A stretch of DNA of 64,000 nt, taken from positions 40,512-104,511 of the forward strand of contig NZ_JAMFLI010000010.1 of assembly GCF_023502145.1 (NCBI RefSeq), given 5' to 3'. A program made the translations under genes and the position numbers. The notes under the pieces are model-generated. The model made no database searches, was not told the DNA's origin, and was given only the letters and a program-made list of their open reading frames with translations. Positions 24,826-33,988 of this stretch are shown in pieces; position 1 is the stretch's first letter, and the number at the start of each line of letters is the position of its first letter. The stretch is from Craterilacuibacter sp. RT1T. GTDB lineage: Bacteria > Pseudomonadota > Gammaproteobacteria > Burkholderiales > Chromobacteriaceae.

Positions 24826-27540
24826 ATGGCACGGACATTCAAGGAAGTGCTCAGCGAAGCCGGCATCTCGATGGACTTTGAAGCCGGCGGCAAGGCGCCC
24901 GCCGCGCTCACCGACCGCGAGATCCAGCGCGAGCCGCACGAACGGGTGAAGTACCTGAAGGAGCGCTATATGGAAGCGCTCTCCTCGATCAACAACGAGT
25001 TCCCGTACTGGTACACCCGCGAGTACATGCGCAACGACCTCGAGCTGCCGGTGGTGCGCCGCGCACTCGCGCTGAAGGCGGCGTTCAGCCACCTGACCCC
25101 GGCGATCTACCCGCAAGAGCTGCTGACCATGCGCAAGGGGCCGTTCGTGCGCGGTTCGTTCGCGATGCCGTGGCTGACCAACTCCTTCTTCCTCGCCCAG
25201 GGCGACGCGCTCTACCAGGCGGCGATGAAGAGTGGCTCGGCCTCCGCCGGCGAGCACTCCAAGTTCGGCGCGGGCGGCGGCAACGTCACCCAGTCCTTCG
25301 GCAATGTGGTATCGGTCGCCGGCAAGTTCGGCGTGCGCCAGGAAGAAGTCGGCATCCTGGTCAAGCTCGCGCACATGTGGCAGGACAAGTCGGTCGAGCA
25401 GATCTCCAACCGCTACGAGCGCATGGTGCCGGGTTACGACATCAAGGAGCAGGTGATGCGCTCCCTGGTGTGCATGTTCGACTCCGGCTTCACGCTGCCG
25501 CAGGGCCGCGAGGTGATCAACTACTACTACCCGCTCGAGTACGGCTTTGACGGCATCGTGCGCATGTGCGAGGAGAAGATGGCCGAGTGCGCCGGTGACG
25601 CCGGCGGCGACGGCATGGTCGGCACCAACCGCCTGTACAACTACTACGCGGTCAAGCTGGTGATCGAGGGCGTGCAAAAGTGGATCGAAAACTACGCGGC
25701 CGAAGCGCGCCGCCTGTCCGGCGTCACGCCTGACAAGCAGCAGGCGGCCGAGTACGCGGCGATGGCCGGGCGCTTGCAGCATATCGCGCACCACCAGCCG
25801 CGCACCTTCATCGAGGCGCTGCAGATGGTCGAGACGCTGCATATCGCGGTGGTCAACGAGGACGCGATCTCCGGCATGTCGGTCGGTCGCCTGGGGCAGA
25901 TCCTCTACCCGTGGTTCGAGCAGGACATCGCCGCCGGACGCATCACCGAAGACGAGGTGCTCGAACTGCTCGAGCAGGACCGCATCCTGAAGACCTCGAT
26001 CGACCCGTTCGCCTCGACCGGCGTGGTCGGCGGCGTGCTCTCCGGCAACTCGTTCAACACCCTGTCGGTCGGCGGCGTCAACCGCCGCGGCGAGTCGGCG
26101 GTCAACCGCCTCGAGTACCTGATCCTCGAAGCCGGCGTGCGCAACGCGATGCCGCAGTCGACCATCGCGCTGCACTACGACGAGCGCCTGCCGGAAGACT
26201 TCCTCCTGCTGGCGATGGACGTGATCAAGTCCGGCGCCGGCTACCCGGCATTCATGAACAACGACGTCGCCGAACAGTTCTTCATGCAGCACTATGCGTG
26301 CGAGAACATCACGCTGGAAGAGGCGCGCGCCTGGTCGATCGGCGGTTGCCTGGAGAGCCAGCCGGGCGTGTGGAAGACCATCCACCTGAACGGCAAGGCG
26401 TACGAGGTGCCCGGCGGCGCGTGCCAGCCGACCTCGGTCGGCATCCACTTCCTCGCGATGCCGAAGATCCTCGAACTCACGCTGTTCAACGGCGTCGACC
26501 AGCGCACCAAGGCGCAGGTCTACCCGCCGCACAACCGCAAGCTGTCGAGCTACGAAGAGGTGTGGGACCAGTTCAAGCTGTACTGGCAACTGTCGTGCAA
26601 AGTACTCGAGCTGTGCAACAACCTGCAGCACGACATCTGGCGCAAGAACAACATGGCGGTGTTCAACTCCATGCTCAAGCCGGGGTGCCTGGATAGCGGC
26701 CACCTGATCAACGAGCTGGGCTACCGCTTCAACGCGACGTACAACGTCGAGAGCTGCGGCACGGTGACCTGGGTCAACTCGATGGCGGCGCTGAAGAAAC
26801 TGGTGTTCGAGGAGCAGCAGTTCACCCTCGACGAGGTGCGCGAGGCGATGGTCAAGAACTTCGGCTTCAAGACGGCGCACGAGGTCAACTCGTTCTCGAT
26901 CTCCGACCAGCAAAAACGCGAGGACGACGACGGCCGCTTCAACCGCCTGCACTTCGCGCTGCTGCAGGCGCCGAAGTACGGCAACGACGACCAGGCGGCC
27001 GACGAGGTTCTGCTCGAGTGGGAAAACTGGTTCTGCGACGACTGCGCCAACTACCAGTCGCTGTACGCCAAGCCGATGTACGCGTGCCAGATCTCGGTGT
27101 CGACGCACGGCGCCCAGGGCTCGGCCACCTGCGCGACGCCGGACGGCCGCCTGGCCGGCACTACCTACGCCGACGCATCGATGTCGGCGTATCCGGGCAC
27201 CGACCGCAACGGACCGTTCGCGCTGCTCAGCTCGGCAACCGTGTGGGACCACTCGATGAGCCAGAACTCGCAGATGAACGTGAAGATCCACCCGACCGCG
27301 ATCCGCGGGCCGGAAGGCAGCAAGAAACTGCTCGACCTGATCCGCGCCTACATGCGCAAGGGCGGCTTCCACATCCAGTTCAACGTGGTCGACACCAAGG
27401 TGCTGCGCGACGCGCAGGCACATCCGGAAAACTACCGCGACCTGATGGTCCGCGTTGCCGGCTTCACCCAGTACTGGGTCGAAATCGGCAAGTCGGTGCA
27501 GGACGAACTGATCGCACGTACTGAATACGAGGGCTTCTGA
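24826..27540 (+). CDS. hpdB: 4-hydroxyphenylacetate decarboxylase-type glycyl radical enzyme, large subunit
   Basis: A 904-aa glycyl radical enzyme closely resembling clostridial HpdB/CsdB along its whole length. Active-site residues are present: thiyl Cys508 and Glu510 in GGCLES, His541 in GIHF, Glu642 in NVESCGT, and radical Gly879 in RVAGFTQYW. The first four sit 5 residues beyond my recollection of the C. scatologenes numbering (503, 505, 536, 637). The reaction is anaerobic decarboxylation of an arylacetate to a methylarene, probably 4-hydroxyphenylacetate to p-cresol. Phenylacetate or indoleacetate decarboxylases are relatives, but they lack the small subunit encoded next door. Codon use is strongly GC-rich (CTC, GAG, GTC) compared with flanks. 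The 925-aa antisense frame is a shadow. Confidence 0.9.
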   Translation: MARTFKEVLSEAGISMDFEAGGKAPAALTDREIQREPHERVKYLKERYMEALSSINNEFPYWYTREYMRNDLELPVVRRALALKAAFSHLTPAIYPQELLTMRKGPFVRGSFAMPWLTNSFFLAQGDALYQAAMKSGSASAGEHSKFGAGGGNVTQSFGNVVSVAGKFGVRQEEVGILVKLAHMWQDKSVEQISNRYERMVPGYDIKEQVMRSLVCMFDSGFTLPQGREVINYYYPLEYGFDGIVRMCEEKMAECAGDAGGDGMVGTNRLYNYYAVKLVIEGVQKWIENYAAEARRLSGVTPDKQQAAEYAAMAGRLQHIAHHQPRTFIEALQMVETLHIAVVNEDAISGMSVGRLGQILYPWFEQDIAAGRITEDEVLELLEQDRILKTSIDPFASTGVVGGVLSGNSFNTLSVGGVNRRGESAVNRLEYLILEAGVRNAMPQSTIALHYDERLPEDFLLLAMDVIKSGAGYPAFMNNDVAEQFFMQHYACENITLEEARAWSIGGCLESQPGVWKTIHLNGKAYEVPGGACQPTSVGIHFLAMPKILELTLFNGVDQRTKAQVYPPHNRKLSSYEEVWDQFKLYWQLSCKVLELCNNLQHDIWRKNNMAVFNSMLKPGCLDSGHLINELGYRFNATYNVESCGTVTWVNSMAALKKLVFEEQQFTLDEVREAMVKNFGFKTAHEVNSFSISDQQKREDDDGRFNRLHFALLQAPKYGNDDQAADEVLLEWENWFCDDCANYQSLYAKPMYACQISVSTHGAQGSATCATPDGRLAGTTYADASMSAYPGTDRNGPFALLSSATVWDHSMSQNSQMNVKIHPTAIRGPEGSKKLLDLIRAYMRKGGFHIQFNVVDTKVLRDAQAHPENYRDLMVRVAGFTQYWVEIGKSVQDELIARTEYEGF

Positions 27541-27541
27541 C

Positions 27542-27802
27542 ATGACACAACTGACCTTCCGCGACACCCGTGACTATGTGGCCATCGACGTGGACAAGGG
27601 CATCGACCACCGCACCGGCAAGCTGGTGCACGCCGACGCCGTGGCGCCCGAGGGCTACGAACGCCTCGCCAAGTGCAAGTTCTGCAAGCACTACCAGGCC
27701 GAAGACGCCAGCAACGGCTGCTGCACGGCGGCGGCCCCGGCCTTCGCGGCGTACGGCGACATGATCGCCATCACCTGTGAAGACTTCACGGCGGTGCACT
27801 AA
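27542..27802 (+). CDS. hpdC: 4-hydroxyphenylacetate decarboxylase small subunit, one-cluster form
   Basis: An 86-aa protein one base after hpdB, the same length as known HpdC. The C-terminal half aligns with the family (KCKFCKHY at 44-51, Cys60/61, ITCEDF with Cys79) and can bind one [4Fe-4S] cluster. In the crystallised clostridial protein the N-terminal half binds a second cluster through one His and three Cys; here residues 1-44 contain no Cys at all. HpdC is needed for a stable, regulated enzyme. This looks like a genuine reduced version rather than a pseudogene, since frame and length are intact. Confidence 0.85.
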   Translation: MTQLTFRDTRDYVAIDVDKGIDHRTGKLVHADAVAPEGYERLAKCKFCKHYQAEDASNGCCTAAAPAFAAYGDMIAITCEDFTAVH

Positions 27803-27810
27803 GCGCAGAC

Positions 27811-27839
27811 AAGGCCCGCCGCATGGCGGGCCTTTTTTT
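27811..27839 (+). terminator. Intrinsic terminator inside the hpd cluster
   Basis: AAGGCCCGCC-GCAT-GGCGGGCCTT followed by seven T forms a strong hairpin 8 bp after hpdC and 15 bp before the transporter start. It should make hpdBC transcripts much more abundant than those of the transporter and activase. Confidence 0.85.
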
Positions 27840-27853
27840 ACAGGAGCTTTGTT

Positions 27854-29158
27854 ATGAACGAAGAGCAACTCTCCCGCCGCTACGGGCTGATGACCGTCGC
27901 CGCGTCGTGGCTCGCGGTGTTCTGCCTGTTCGGCTACCGCGCCACCTTCGCCATCCTCAAGATCCCGATGAGCGAGGATTTGGGCTGGACCCAGTCCGAA
28001 GTCACCCTCGGCTACTCGCTGATGATGGCGATCTACGCGGTGACCGCCTACTTCAGCGGCATGATCCTCGACAAGTGGGGCACCCGCCCGGTGTACGCGA
28101 TCGCCACCGTGTTTGGCGCGCTGGGCTTTGTGCTGACCTCCATGGTCAGCAGCCACTTCGCCTATCTGTTCACCTTCGGCGTGGTCGGCGGCGTCGCTAC
28201 CGGCATGCTGTGGGTAACCTCGACGGTGTCGGTGCGCAAATGGTACGTCGGCAAGACCTACGGCGCGATGTGGGGGCTGGCCTTCGCCGGCGCGCCGCTC
28301 GCGCAGTTCTCGCTCGCCTACGTGACCAAGGCGTCGCTGGCTAGCGGCGGTGCCGACGCCTGGCGCAGCACCATGATGCTGCTGGGCGGCATCATGTTCG
28401 TCGCGCTGGCGCTGGCGGTAGTGATGGCGCGCAAGGGCCCTGACGCCTACGGCGTCAAGGCCAACGGCACGGTCGCAGGCGGCCCGGCCAAGACGCAGTA
28501 CGAGTGGACGGTGAAGGAGGCGTTCGGCCAGTACGCGGTGTGGGCGGTGGTGCTGATGTTCCTCACCAGCATGATGGCCGAGTTCCTGATCTGGACGCAG
28601 GTGGTGTCGTACTGGGTCGCCGACCTGGGCTGGACCAGCGATGCGGCGATCGGCGCCTACTCGATCATCGGTCTGGTCGGCATCTTCTCGATGCCTATCA
28701 TGGGCAAGCTGTCCGACTGGGTGGTCGAGAAGACCGGCAACGAGACAGTCGGGCGCAAGTTCATGCTGATCCTCGGCCCCAGCACCGGCGTCGTCGCCTG
28801 CGTGCTGCTGCTGATGTCCGGCCAGAGCACGACCATCGCCTACGTCTCCTGCGTGATCTTCGCCGTGTACTGGGCGATCGTCCCAGGCGGGGTGGTCGGC
28901 TACACCGGCTCGGTGTTCGGTGCCAAGACGCTCGGCAAGATCTGGGGGATGTGCACGCTGATCGTGATGGGGATAGGCCCGTTCGCCGGCTCCTTCATCG
29001 GCGGCTACCTGAAAGATGTCTCCGGCAGCTACACCTACTCGATCTACTACGCGATCGGCAGCTTCTTCGTCTCCATCCTGCTCGCCATCTCGCTGCCGCG
29101 CAGGGTGCACGCGCCGGCGAAGAAGGAGGATGACGTGAGCCACCACGCCCACGCCTGA
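27854..29158 (+). CDS. MFS transporter, probable arylacetate carrier
   Basis: A 434-aa major facilitator protein with 12 predicted helices, the loop 2-3 motif DKWGTRPVY and a central loop around 195-215. It resembles oxalate/formate-antiporter-type and aromatic-acid MFS carriers. CAGGAG precedes the ATG. Located between hpdC and hpdA, it most likely imports 4-hydroxyphenylacetate, exchanges it for a product, or exports p-cresol; direction and substrate are inferred only from position. After the stop, a GC hairpin without a T-run lies at 29176-29197. Confidence 0.85.
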   Translation: MNEEQLSRRYGLMTVAASWLAVFCLFGYRATFAILKIPMSEDLGWTQSEVTLGYSLMMAIYAVTAYFSGMILDKWGTRPVYAIATVFGALGFVLTSMVSSHFAYLFTFGVVGGVATGMLWVTSTVSVRKWYVGKTYGAMWGLAFAGAPLAQFSLAYVTKASLASGGADAWRSTMMLLGGIMFVALALAVVMARKGPDAYGVKANGTVAGGPAKTQYEWTVKEAFGQYAVWAVVLMFLTSMMAEFLIWTQVVSYWVADLGWTSDAAIGAYSIIGLVGIFSMPIMGKLSDWVVEKTGNETVGRKFMLILGPSTGVVACVLLLMSGQSTTIAYVSCVIFAVYWAIVPGGVVGYTGSVFGAKTLGKIWGMCTLIVMGIGPFAGSFIGGYLKDVSGSYTYSIYYAIGSFFVSILLAISLPRRVHAPAKKEDDVSHHAHA

Positions 29159-29225
29159 GCCCCCCCCCACCGCGCCCCGGGCCCGCACCCGGGGCTTGTC
29201 CCCACATAAGGATCAGGAGCACACC

Positions 29226-30161
29226 ATGGACGAACCGCTCAAGGGACTCATCTTCGACATCCAGGGCCATTCGCTGCACGACGGCCCGGGCACCCGCACC
29301 ACCGTGTTTCTCAAGGGCTGTCCGCTCAAGTGCGACTGGTGCTGCAACCCCGAGGGCATCCACCGCTACCCCGAGATGCTGTACTACGAGAGCCGCTGCG
29401 TACACTGCGGCCACTGCGTGGATGCGTGCCCGCACGGCGCGATCTCGGTGGTGGACGGGCTCGCCCGCCACGACCGGGAAAAGTGCGCGCACTGCGAGAC
29501 GCACGACTGCGTAAGCGTGTGTTACCACGAGGGCAAGTGCCTGACCGGCAAACACTACACCGTCGACCAACTGATGCACATTTTCCAGCGCGACCGCCAG
29601 TTCTGGGGCGGCAAGGGCGGCGCCAGCTTCTCCGGCGGCGAGCCCCTGCTGCAGCGCCACTTCATCCGCGAAGTGCTGCGCCGCTGCAAGGAGGCGATGA
29701 TCCACACCTGCATCGAGACCACCTCGCACGTCCAGCCGGACTTCTATCTGGATGTGATGCAGTACGTCGACTGGGTGTTCACCGACATCAAGCATATGGA
29801 CCCGGCCGCGCACCAGGTGCGCACCGGCGTCGACAACGCGCGCATCCTCGCCAATATCGAGGCGCTGGCGAAGAAGCCCGACTGGGACGGCGTGCTGGTG
29901 GTGCGCGTACCGGTGGTCACCGGTTACAACGACAGCGAGGAGAACATCCGTGCGACCGCGCGCTTCATCCGCGGCATCGGCATGGACGCGCTGAACCTGC
30001 TGCCCTTTCACCGGCTGGGCGAATCCAAATACCGCCAGCTCGACCAGTGCTACCCGTTCGCCGAGATGAAACCGCCGGAAGATGCGCACATGCGCGCCTT
30101 GCAGCGCGCCGCGCTGGACGAGGGCATCTACTGCTTCATCGGCCACGAGACACCGTTCTGA
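29226..30161 (+). CDS. hpdA: Glycyl radical activating enzyme (radical SAM)
   Basis: A 311-aa radical SAM activase. The SAM-cluster motif is Cys32-x3-Cys36-x2-Cys39. A ferredoxin-like insert follows with two cluster motifs: Cys58/61/64/68 and Cys87/90/95/99, as in HpdA and other GRE activases. SGGEP binds SAM. It generates the Gly879 radical of HpdB anaerobically. The start is ATG 29226 with AGGATCAGGAG 7-17 bp before it; an upstream frame from 29196 has no such site. It ends 19 bp from the convergent regulator. Confidence 0.92.
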   Translation: MDEPLKGLIFDIQGHSLHDGPGTRTTVFLKGCPLKCDWCCNPEGIHRYPEMLYYESRCVHCGHCVDACPHGAISVVDGLARHDREKCAHCETHDCVSVCYHEGKCLTGKHYTVDQLMHIFQRDRQFWGGKGGASFSGGEPLLQRHFIREVLRRCKEAMIHTCIETTSHVQPDFYLDVMQYVDWVFTDIKHMDPAAHQVRTGVDNARILANIEALAKKPDWDGVLVVRVPVVTGYNDSEENIRATARFIRGIGMDALNLLPFHRLGESKYRQLDQCYPFAEMKPPEDAHMRALQRAALDEGIYCFIGHETPF

Positions 30162-30180
30162 ACCCACCGCTGCCGGCGGC

Positions 30181-31452
30181 TCAGGCGCCGCCGGCCAGTT
30201 CCCACAGGCCGAACTGGTGCAGCTTCTTGTAGAGCAGCGCACGCGAGATGCCCAGCCGCCTGGCCGCTTCGCTGCGGTTGTTGCCGCACGCGGCCAGCGT
30301 GCGCAGCAGGCAGTCTGCGTCGAGCGCCGGCGAGCACTGCACGGACAGTGCCTGACCCAGCGCCGCATCGAACAGGGTGCGGATCTCGTCCGGGCCGATC
30401 ACCCCTTGCGGCAACAACACCAGCGCACGCTCCAGCGTGTGCTTGAGTTCGCGGATATTGCCCGGCCACGCCTGCTCGGCGAGCAGCGCGACGGCCGACT
30501 GCGACAGCTGGCTGTAGTGGTGGTGCCGGCTGCACAACTCGCCCCACAGCCGCTCGACCAGCACCGGGATATCGGACACCTGCTCGCGCAGCGCCGGCAC
30601 GCGCAACTGGACGACGTTGAGCCGGTAGTAGAGGTCTGCGCGGAAAGTGCCCTCGCGCACCATCTGCGCGAGATCCCGGTTGGTCGCGGCGATCAACCGC
30701 ACATCGACGTGGCGGCTGCGCTCGGCACCGATGCGATCGACCTGCCCTTCCTGCAGCGCACGCAACAGCTTCGCCTGCTGCCCGGGCGGCAGCTCGCCGA
30801 TCTCGTCAAGGAACAGGGTGCCCTGGTCGGCCAGCTCGAACTTGCCCTTGTGGCCGTCACGCGACGCGCCGGTGAACGCGCCCTTGTCGTAGCCGAACAG
30901 CTCGCTCTCGGCGAGTGCGTCGTTGATCGCCGCGCAGTTGAGCTTGATGAAGGGGCGCGCCGCACGGCGGCTGCACTCGTGAATCGCGCGGGCGAACATT
31001 TCCTTGCCCGCGCCGCTCTCGCCGGTCAACAGCACCGTAGTGTCGAAGGCTGCGACATGCTTGAGCTGCTCGCGCACCAGCCGCGCCTGCGGCGACAACC
31101 GGGGCAGGTTGTCGAAACACGGCGTTTTGCCCGGCGCCGCGCGCAACACCTTGTCGACGTAGCCGAGCACGCCGCACACGCGCCCGTGCGCCATCACCGG
31201 TATCCGCGATACCAGGAGCTCTAGCACCTTGCCGTCGCTCCATGGCGTGTGCCGCTCGAGCAGACCGGTTTCCAGCGTCTGATGCAGCAAGGTGGCCGGA
31301 AACACGTCATCGACCCGCTCGCCGATGGCGTCGGCCATCGGTACGCCGCGTAATTGTGCGCAGCTCTCGCTCATGAAGGAAATCCGGCCCTCGGCGTCGA
31401 CCATCAACGCGCCGTCGCCAACGCCCACCTTTATCGCAATCTGATCAGCCAT
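30181..31452 (-). CDS. PAS/AAA+/Fis sigma-54-dependent activator of the hpd cluster
   Basis: A 423-aa enhancer-binding protein. A PAS domain occupies about 10-105 ([18 protein letters not shown]). The AAA+ domain has Walker A GESGAGKE at 144-151, the sigma-54 contact motif GAFTGA at 191-196, Walker [10 protein letters not shown] and the [11 protein letters not shown] box. A Fis-type HTH ends the protein ([19 protein letters not shown]). The PAS domain may sense the aromatic substrate or redox state. The start at 31452 follows GGTGGGGG; the frame extends upstream without a better site. It is the obvious partner of the promoter at 24758. Confidence 0.92.
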   Translation of the reverse strand: MADQIAIKVGVGDGALMVDAEGRISFMSESCAQLRGVPMADAIGERVDDVFPATLLHQTLETGLLERHTPWSDGKVLELLVSRIPVMAHGRVCGVLGYVDKVLRAAPGKTPCFDNLPRLSPQARLVREQLKHVAAFDTTVLLTGESGAGKEMFARAIHECSRRAARPFIKLNCAAINDALAESELFGYDKGAFTGASRDGHKGKFELADQGTLFLDEIGELPPGQQAKLLRALQEGQVDRIGAERSRHVDVRLIAATNRDLAQMVREGTFRADLYYRLNVVQLRVPALREQVSDIPVLVERLWGELCSRHHHYSQLSQSAVALLAEQAWPGNIRELKHTLERALVLLPQGVIGPDEIRTLFDAALGQALSVQCSPALDADCLLRTLAACGNNRSEAARRLGISRALLYKKLHQFGLWELAGGA

Positions 31453-31528
31453 ACCGGCCCCCACCTTGGATAGCGTGCAATATCTTAGCAAGGCTATCGC
31501 AGACGGGTCATGCTAAACCAACCGACAA

Positions 31529-31542
31529 TTGACCCTTGTCAA
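31529..31542. promoter_or_regulatory. Palindrome TTGAC-CCTT-GTCAA upstream of hpd regulator
   Basis: A perfect 5+4+5 inverted repeat lies 77-90 bp before the regulator start. On the minus strand it contains TTGACA, a possible -35 box, but the -10 is unclear. It may be an autoregulatory site or simply a promoter element. Confidence 0.3.
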
Positions 31543-31559
31543 TAGCTCAACCTGCCCGG

Positions 31560-32036
31560 CTACTGCGCCTCGCAGCCGCGCACCAGCATGCGGCCGCCGC
31601 GGGTGCTCAAAAAGGCGGTGTCGCCCTTGGTCCACCACACCAGCTGGCTACTGGCATAGCGTGCACCACTGGCGCTCATCGCCAGCTTCAAGCGATAAGC
31701 CTTGCCCTTCCACTCAAGCTTGATAGGTTTGGTATCCGCATCCGCATAAGGTGGATACAGCACGCTGATTTTTTGCGCGCCATTGCAGTGGTAGTCGACG
31801 CGAAATGGTGCCGGCACAGGTGCAGCCTCGGTCATGACGGGTGCGGTCACCGGAGGCAGCACGAGCAGCGGTGCGCTACTGTCGGCCGGCAAAACTTGCA
31901 CCTGCGGCGCACTACTCTCAAGCGGTGCGATCTGCGCCAGCGGTGCGCTGCTGTCCGCTGCCGCAGGCGTGATCAGCACTTCAGCCCACACGCTGTGACT
32001 CGCCAGTAATACCCCCGCTACAAAAACCCTTTTCAT
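31560..32036 (-). CDS. MliC-like lysozyme inhibitor domain protein
   Basis: A 158-aa exported protein: signal peptide MKRVFVAGVLLASHSVWA, a linker with three imperfect DSSAPL/ESSAPQ repeats (about 28-65), and a C-terminal MliC-type domain with VDYHCNGAQKISVLYPPY, GSGARYASSQLVWWTKGD-like core and RGCEAQ (two Cys able to form the disulfide). There is no lipobox, so it is periplasmic rather than a lipoprotein. The start at 32036 overlaps the ampG stop by ATGA. MliC proteins inhibit C-type lysozyme. Confidence 0.75.
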   Translation of the reverse strand: MKRVFVAGVLLASHSVWAEVLITPAAADSSAPLAQIAPLESSAPQVQVLPADSSAPLLVLPPVTAPVMTEAAPVPAPFRVDYHCNGAQKISVLYPPYADADTKPIKLEWKGKAYRLKLAMSASGARYASSQLVWWTKGDTAFLSTRGGRMLVRGCEAQ

Positions 32037-33298
32037 GCCGACTCCCCTTTCCATGGCGCGACCTTGTGCAGCAAAGCCATGCCCGGCAACGCCAATACGG
32101 TACAAATCAGAAAAAATACGGTCCAGCCCAGACTGTCCACCAAAAAGCCGGTACCGGCATTGGCCACCGTGCGCGGCACGGCAGCGAGGCTGGTAAACAG
32201 CGCAAACTGGGTGGCGGTGTAAGCCGGATGCGTGGTGCGCGCGATAAAAGCGACAAATGCTGCCGTACCCAGCCCCACCCCCAGCGCCTCGAAGCCGATC
32301 ACCAGCGCGAGGCTGGATAGCTCTGCCGCGCCAACCTCGGTAAAGCGGCCATGCATCGCCAGCCAGGCAAAACCCAGAATCGACAGCACTTGCACCACGC
32401 CGAACACCCACAAGGCGCGGTTAATGCCCAGTTTAATCATCCAGGCACCGCCCAGCAGGCCGCCGATCACCGCTGGCCATAAGCCGGCATGCTTGGCGAC
32501 CAGACCGATCTCGGACTTGGAAAAACCCATATCCATATAAAACGGCGTTGCCAGTGCCGTCGCCATGCTGTCACCCAGCTTGTACAGGAAGATAAAACCC
32601 AGAATCAGCAGCGCGCCACGCACGCCACTGCGCCCGATAAACTCGTGAAACGGCTCAACCACCGCTTCGCGCAGGGTTTTGGGCGTGGCGGCTGCCAGTG
32701 CAGGCTCGCTGACCATCAGCGTCATGGCAATGCCGGGCAGCATAAACACGGCGGTAATCATAAACACCTGCGCCCATGGCAGATGATCGGCCAGAATCAG
32801 CGCCAGCGAACCCGGAATCAGGCTGGACAGGCGGTAGGCATTGATATGGATGGTATTGCCCAGCCCCAGTTCGCGATCGGACAGAATTTCGCGGCGAAAG
32901 GCATCAATCACCACATCCTGACTGGCGGAAAAGAAGGACACCCCCAACGCCAGCGCAGCAATGGCCATCAGGTCCTGCTGCGGCGAAAACAGGCCGAAGC
33001 CGGTCATCGATAACAAGAGCGCACACTGGGTCAGCAACATCCAGCCGCGGCGCCGGCCGAAAAACGGCGGCACAAAGCGGTCCATCAGCGGCGCCCAGAT
33101 GAATTTCCAGGTAAACGGCAACTGGATCAAGGCAAACAGGCCGATGGCCTTGAGGTCTATGCCCTCGCTTCTCAGCCAGGCCGGCAGCAGATTGATCAGC
33201 AGATACAGAGGCAGGCCGGAGGCAAAACCGGTAAAGACGCAGATCAGCATCTTGCGCGACAGGATCTCATGCTTCCAGTCGGTGGGTGCGTCAGTCAT
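32033..33298 (-). CDS. ampG: Muropeptide permease AmpG
   Basis: A 421-aa MFS protein importing GlcNAc-anhydroMurNAc peptides for cell-wall recycling. Diagnostic segments are GFASGLPLYLLINLLPAWLRSEGIDLKAIGLFAL (cut in two here: GFASGLPLYLL, AWLRSEGIDLKAIGLF), FTWKFIWAPLMDR and ASQDVVIDAFR. The start is ATG 33298; the frame also extends to a TTG at 33319. Translationally coupled to the MliC-like gene, which links peptidoglycan recycling with protection from lysozyme. Confidence 0.9.
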   Translation of the reverse strand: MTDAPTDWKHEILSRKMLICVFTGFASGLPLYLLINLLPAWLRSEGIDLKAIGLFALIQLPFTWKFIWAPLMDRFVPPFFGRRRGWMLLTQCALLLSMTGFGLFSPQQDLMAIAALALGVSFFSASQDVVIDAFRREILSDRELGLGNTIHINAYRLSSLIPGSLALILADHLPWAQVFMITAVFMLPGIAMTLMVSEPALAAATPKTLREAVVEPFHEFIGRSGVRGALLILGFIFLYKLGDSMATALATPFYMDMGFSKSEIGLVAKHAGLWPAVIGGLLGGAWMIKLGINRALWVFGVVQVLSILGFAWLAMHGRFTEVGAAELSSLALVIGFEALGVGLGTAAFVAFIARTTHPAYTATQFALFTSLAAVPRTVANAGTGFLVDSLGWTVFFLICTVLALPGMALLHKVAPWKGESA

Positions 33299-33394
33299 AA
33301 GCGGGAACAGCCTTTTCAATCGGGGTAGAGGGGTGGGGCAGCCAAGCGGGCATTCTACGCCACGCCCCCGCTGCCCGACATGCAGGCCCGGCCT

Positions 33395-33988
33395 TTATTG
33401 CCGGCTGACGCGGTAAAACGCCAGGCTGCCCAATAAATTGGGCAGCAGCTGGATGCGCGCCCCCTTATCCATCACCACCCGCTCCAGTACGCGTATGCCG
33501 TTCTTGGCACACAGCGCTTCGAAATCCCCCAGCATGCACCAGTGGATATTGGGCGTGTTGTACCACTGGTAGGGCATGGTTTCCGACACCGGCATCCGCC
33601 CGCGCATAATCTGCCAGCGGTTGCCCCAGTAGCCGAAATTGGGGAAGGTGACGATGGCTTCGCGCCCGACACGCAGCATCTCGATCAGAATCTGCTCGGT
33701 GTGCCGCATGGCTTGTATGGTCTGCGACAACACCACCACATCGAAGCTGGCATCGCCAAACTCGGCCAGGCCCGCCTCCAGATCAGCCTGCAGCACATTG
33801 ATGCCGGCCTCAACGCAGCGCACCACATTGTCGACGGCAAAGTCGACGCCATAGCCACTCACCTGCTTGCTTTGCTGCAGATGTGCCAGCAATTCGCCCG
33901 AGCCGCAGCCCAGATCAAGCACGCGCGAAGAAGGTTTGATCCAGTCGGCGACCAGCGCCAGATCCGGTCGCAAGGCAGGGGTCATCAT
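33395..33988 (-). CDS. metW: Methionine biosynthesis protein MetW
   Basis: A 197-aa methyltransferase-fold protein: [25 protein letters not shown] and [13 protein letters not shown] are MetW signatures. MetW is required with MetX for homoserine acylation in several proteobacteria. The start overlaps the metX stop by 4 bp. An ATG three bases later is also possible. Confidence 0.93.
   Translation of the reverse strand: MMTPALRPDLALVADWIKPSSRVLDLGCGSGELLAHLQQSKQVSGYGVDFAVDNVVRCVEAGINVLQADLEAGLAEFGDASFDVVVLSQTIQAMRHTEQILIEMLRVGREAIVTFPNFGYWGNRWQIMRGRMPVSETMPYQWYNTPNIHWCMLGDFEALCAKNGIRVLERVVMDKGARIQLLPNLLGSLAFYRVSRQ

Noticed and set aside
24790..27567. 925-aa open frame on the minus strand
   Set aside because: It is the antisense shadow of hpdB, open because of high-GC third positions; its composition (Arg, Val, Leu, His rich) matches no protein family.
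27464..29188. 574-aa minus-strand frame opposite hpdC and the MFS gene
   Set aside because: Low-complexity His/Arg/Ala composition and complete overlap with well-supported genes; a GC-rich shadow.
29176..29197. GC-rich hairpin between the MFS gene and hpdA as terminator
   Set aside because: Perfect CCCCGGG/CCCGGGG stem but no T-run; may affect mRNA stability, not listed as a terminator.
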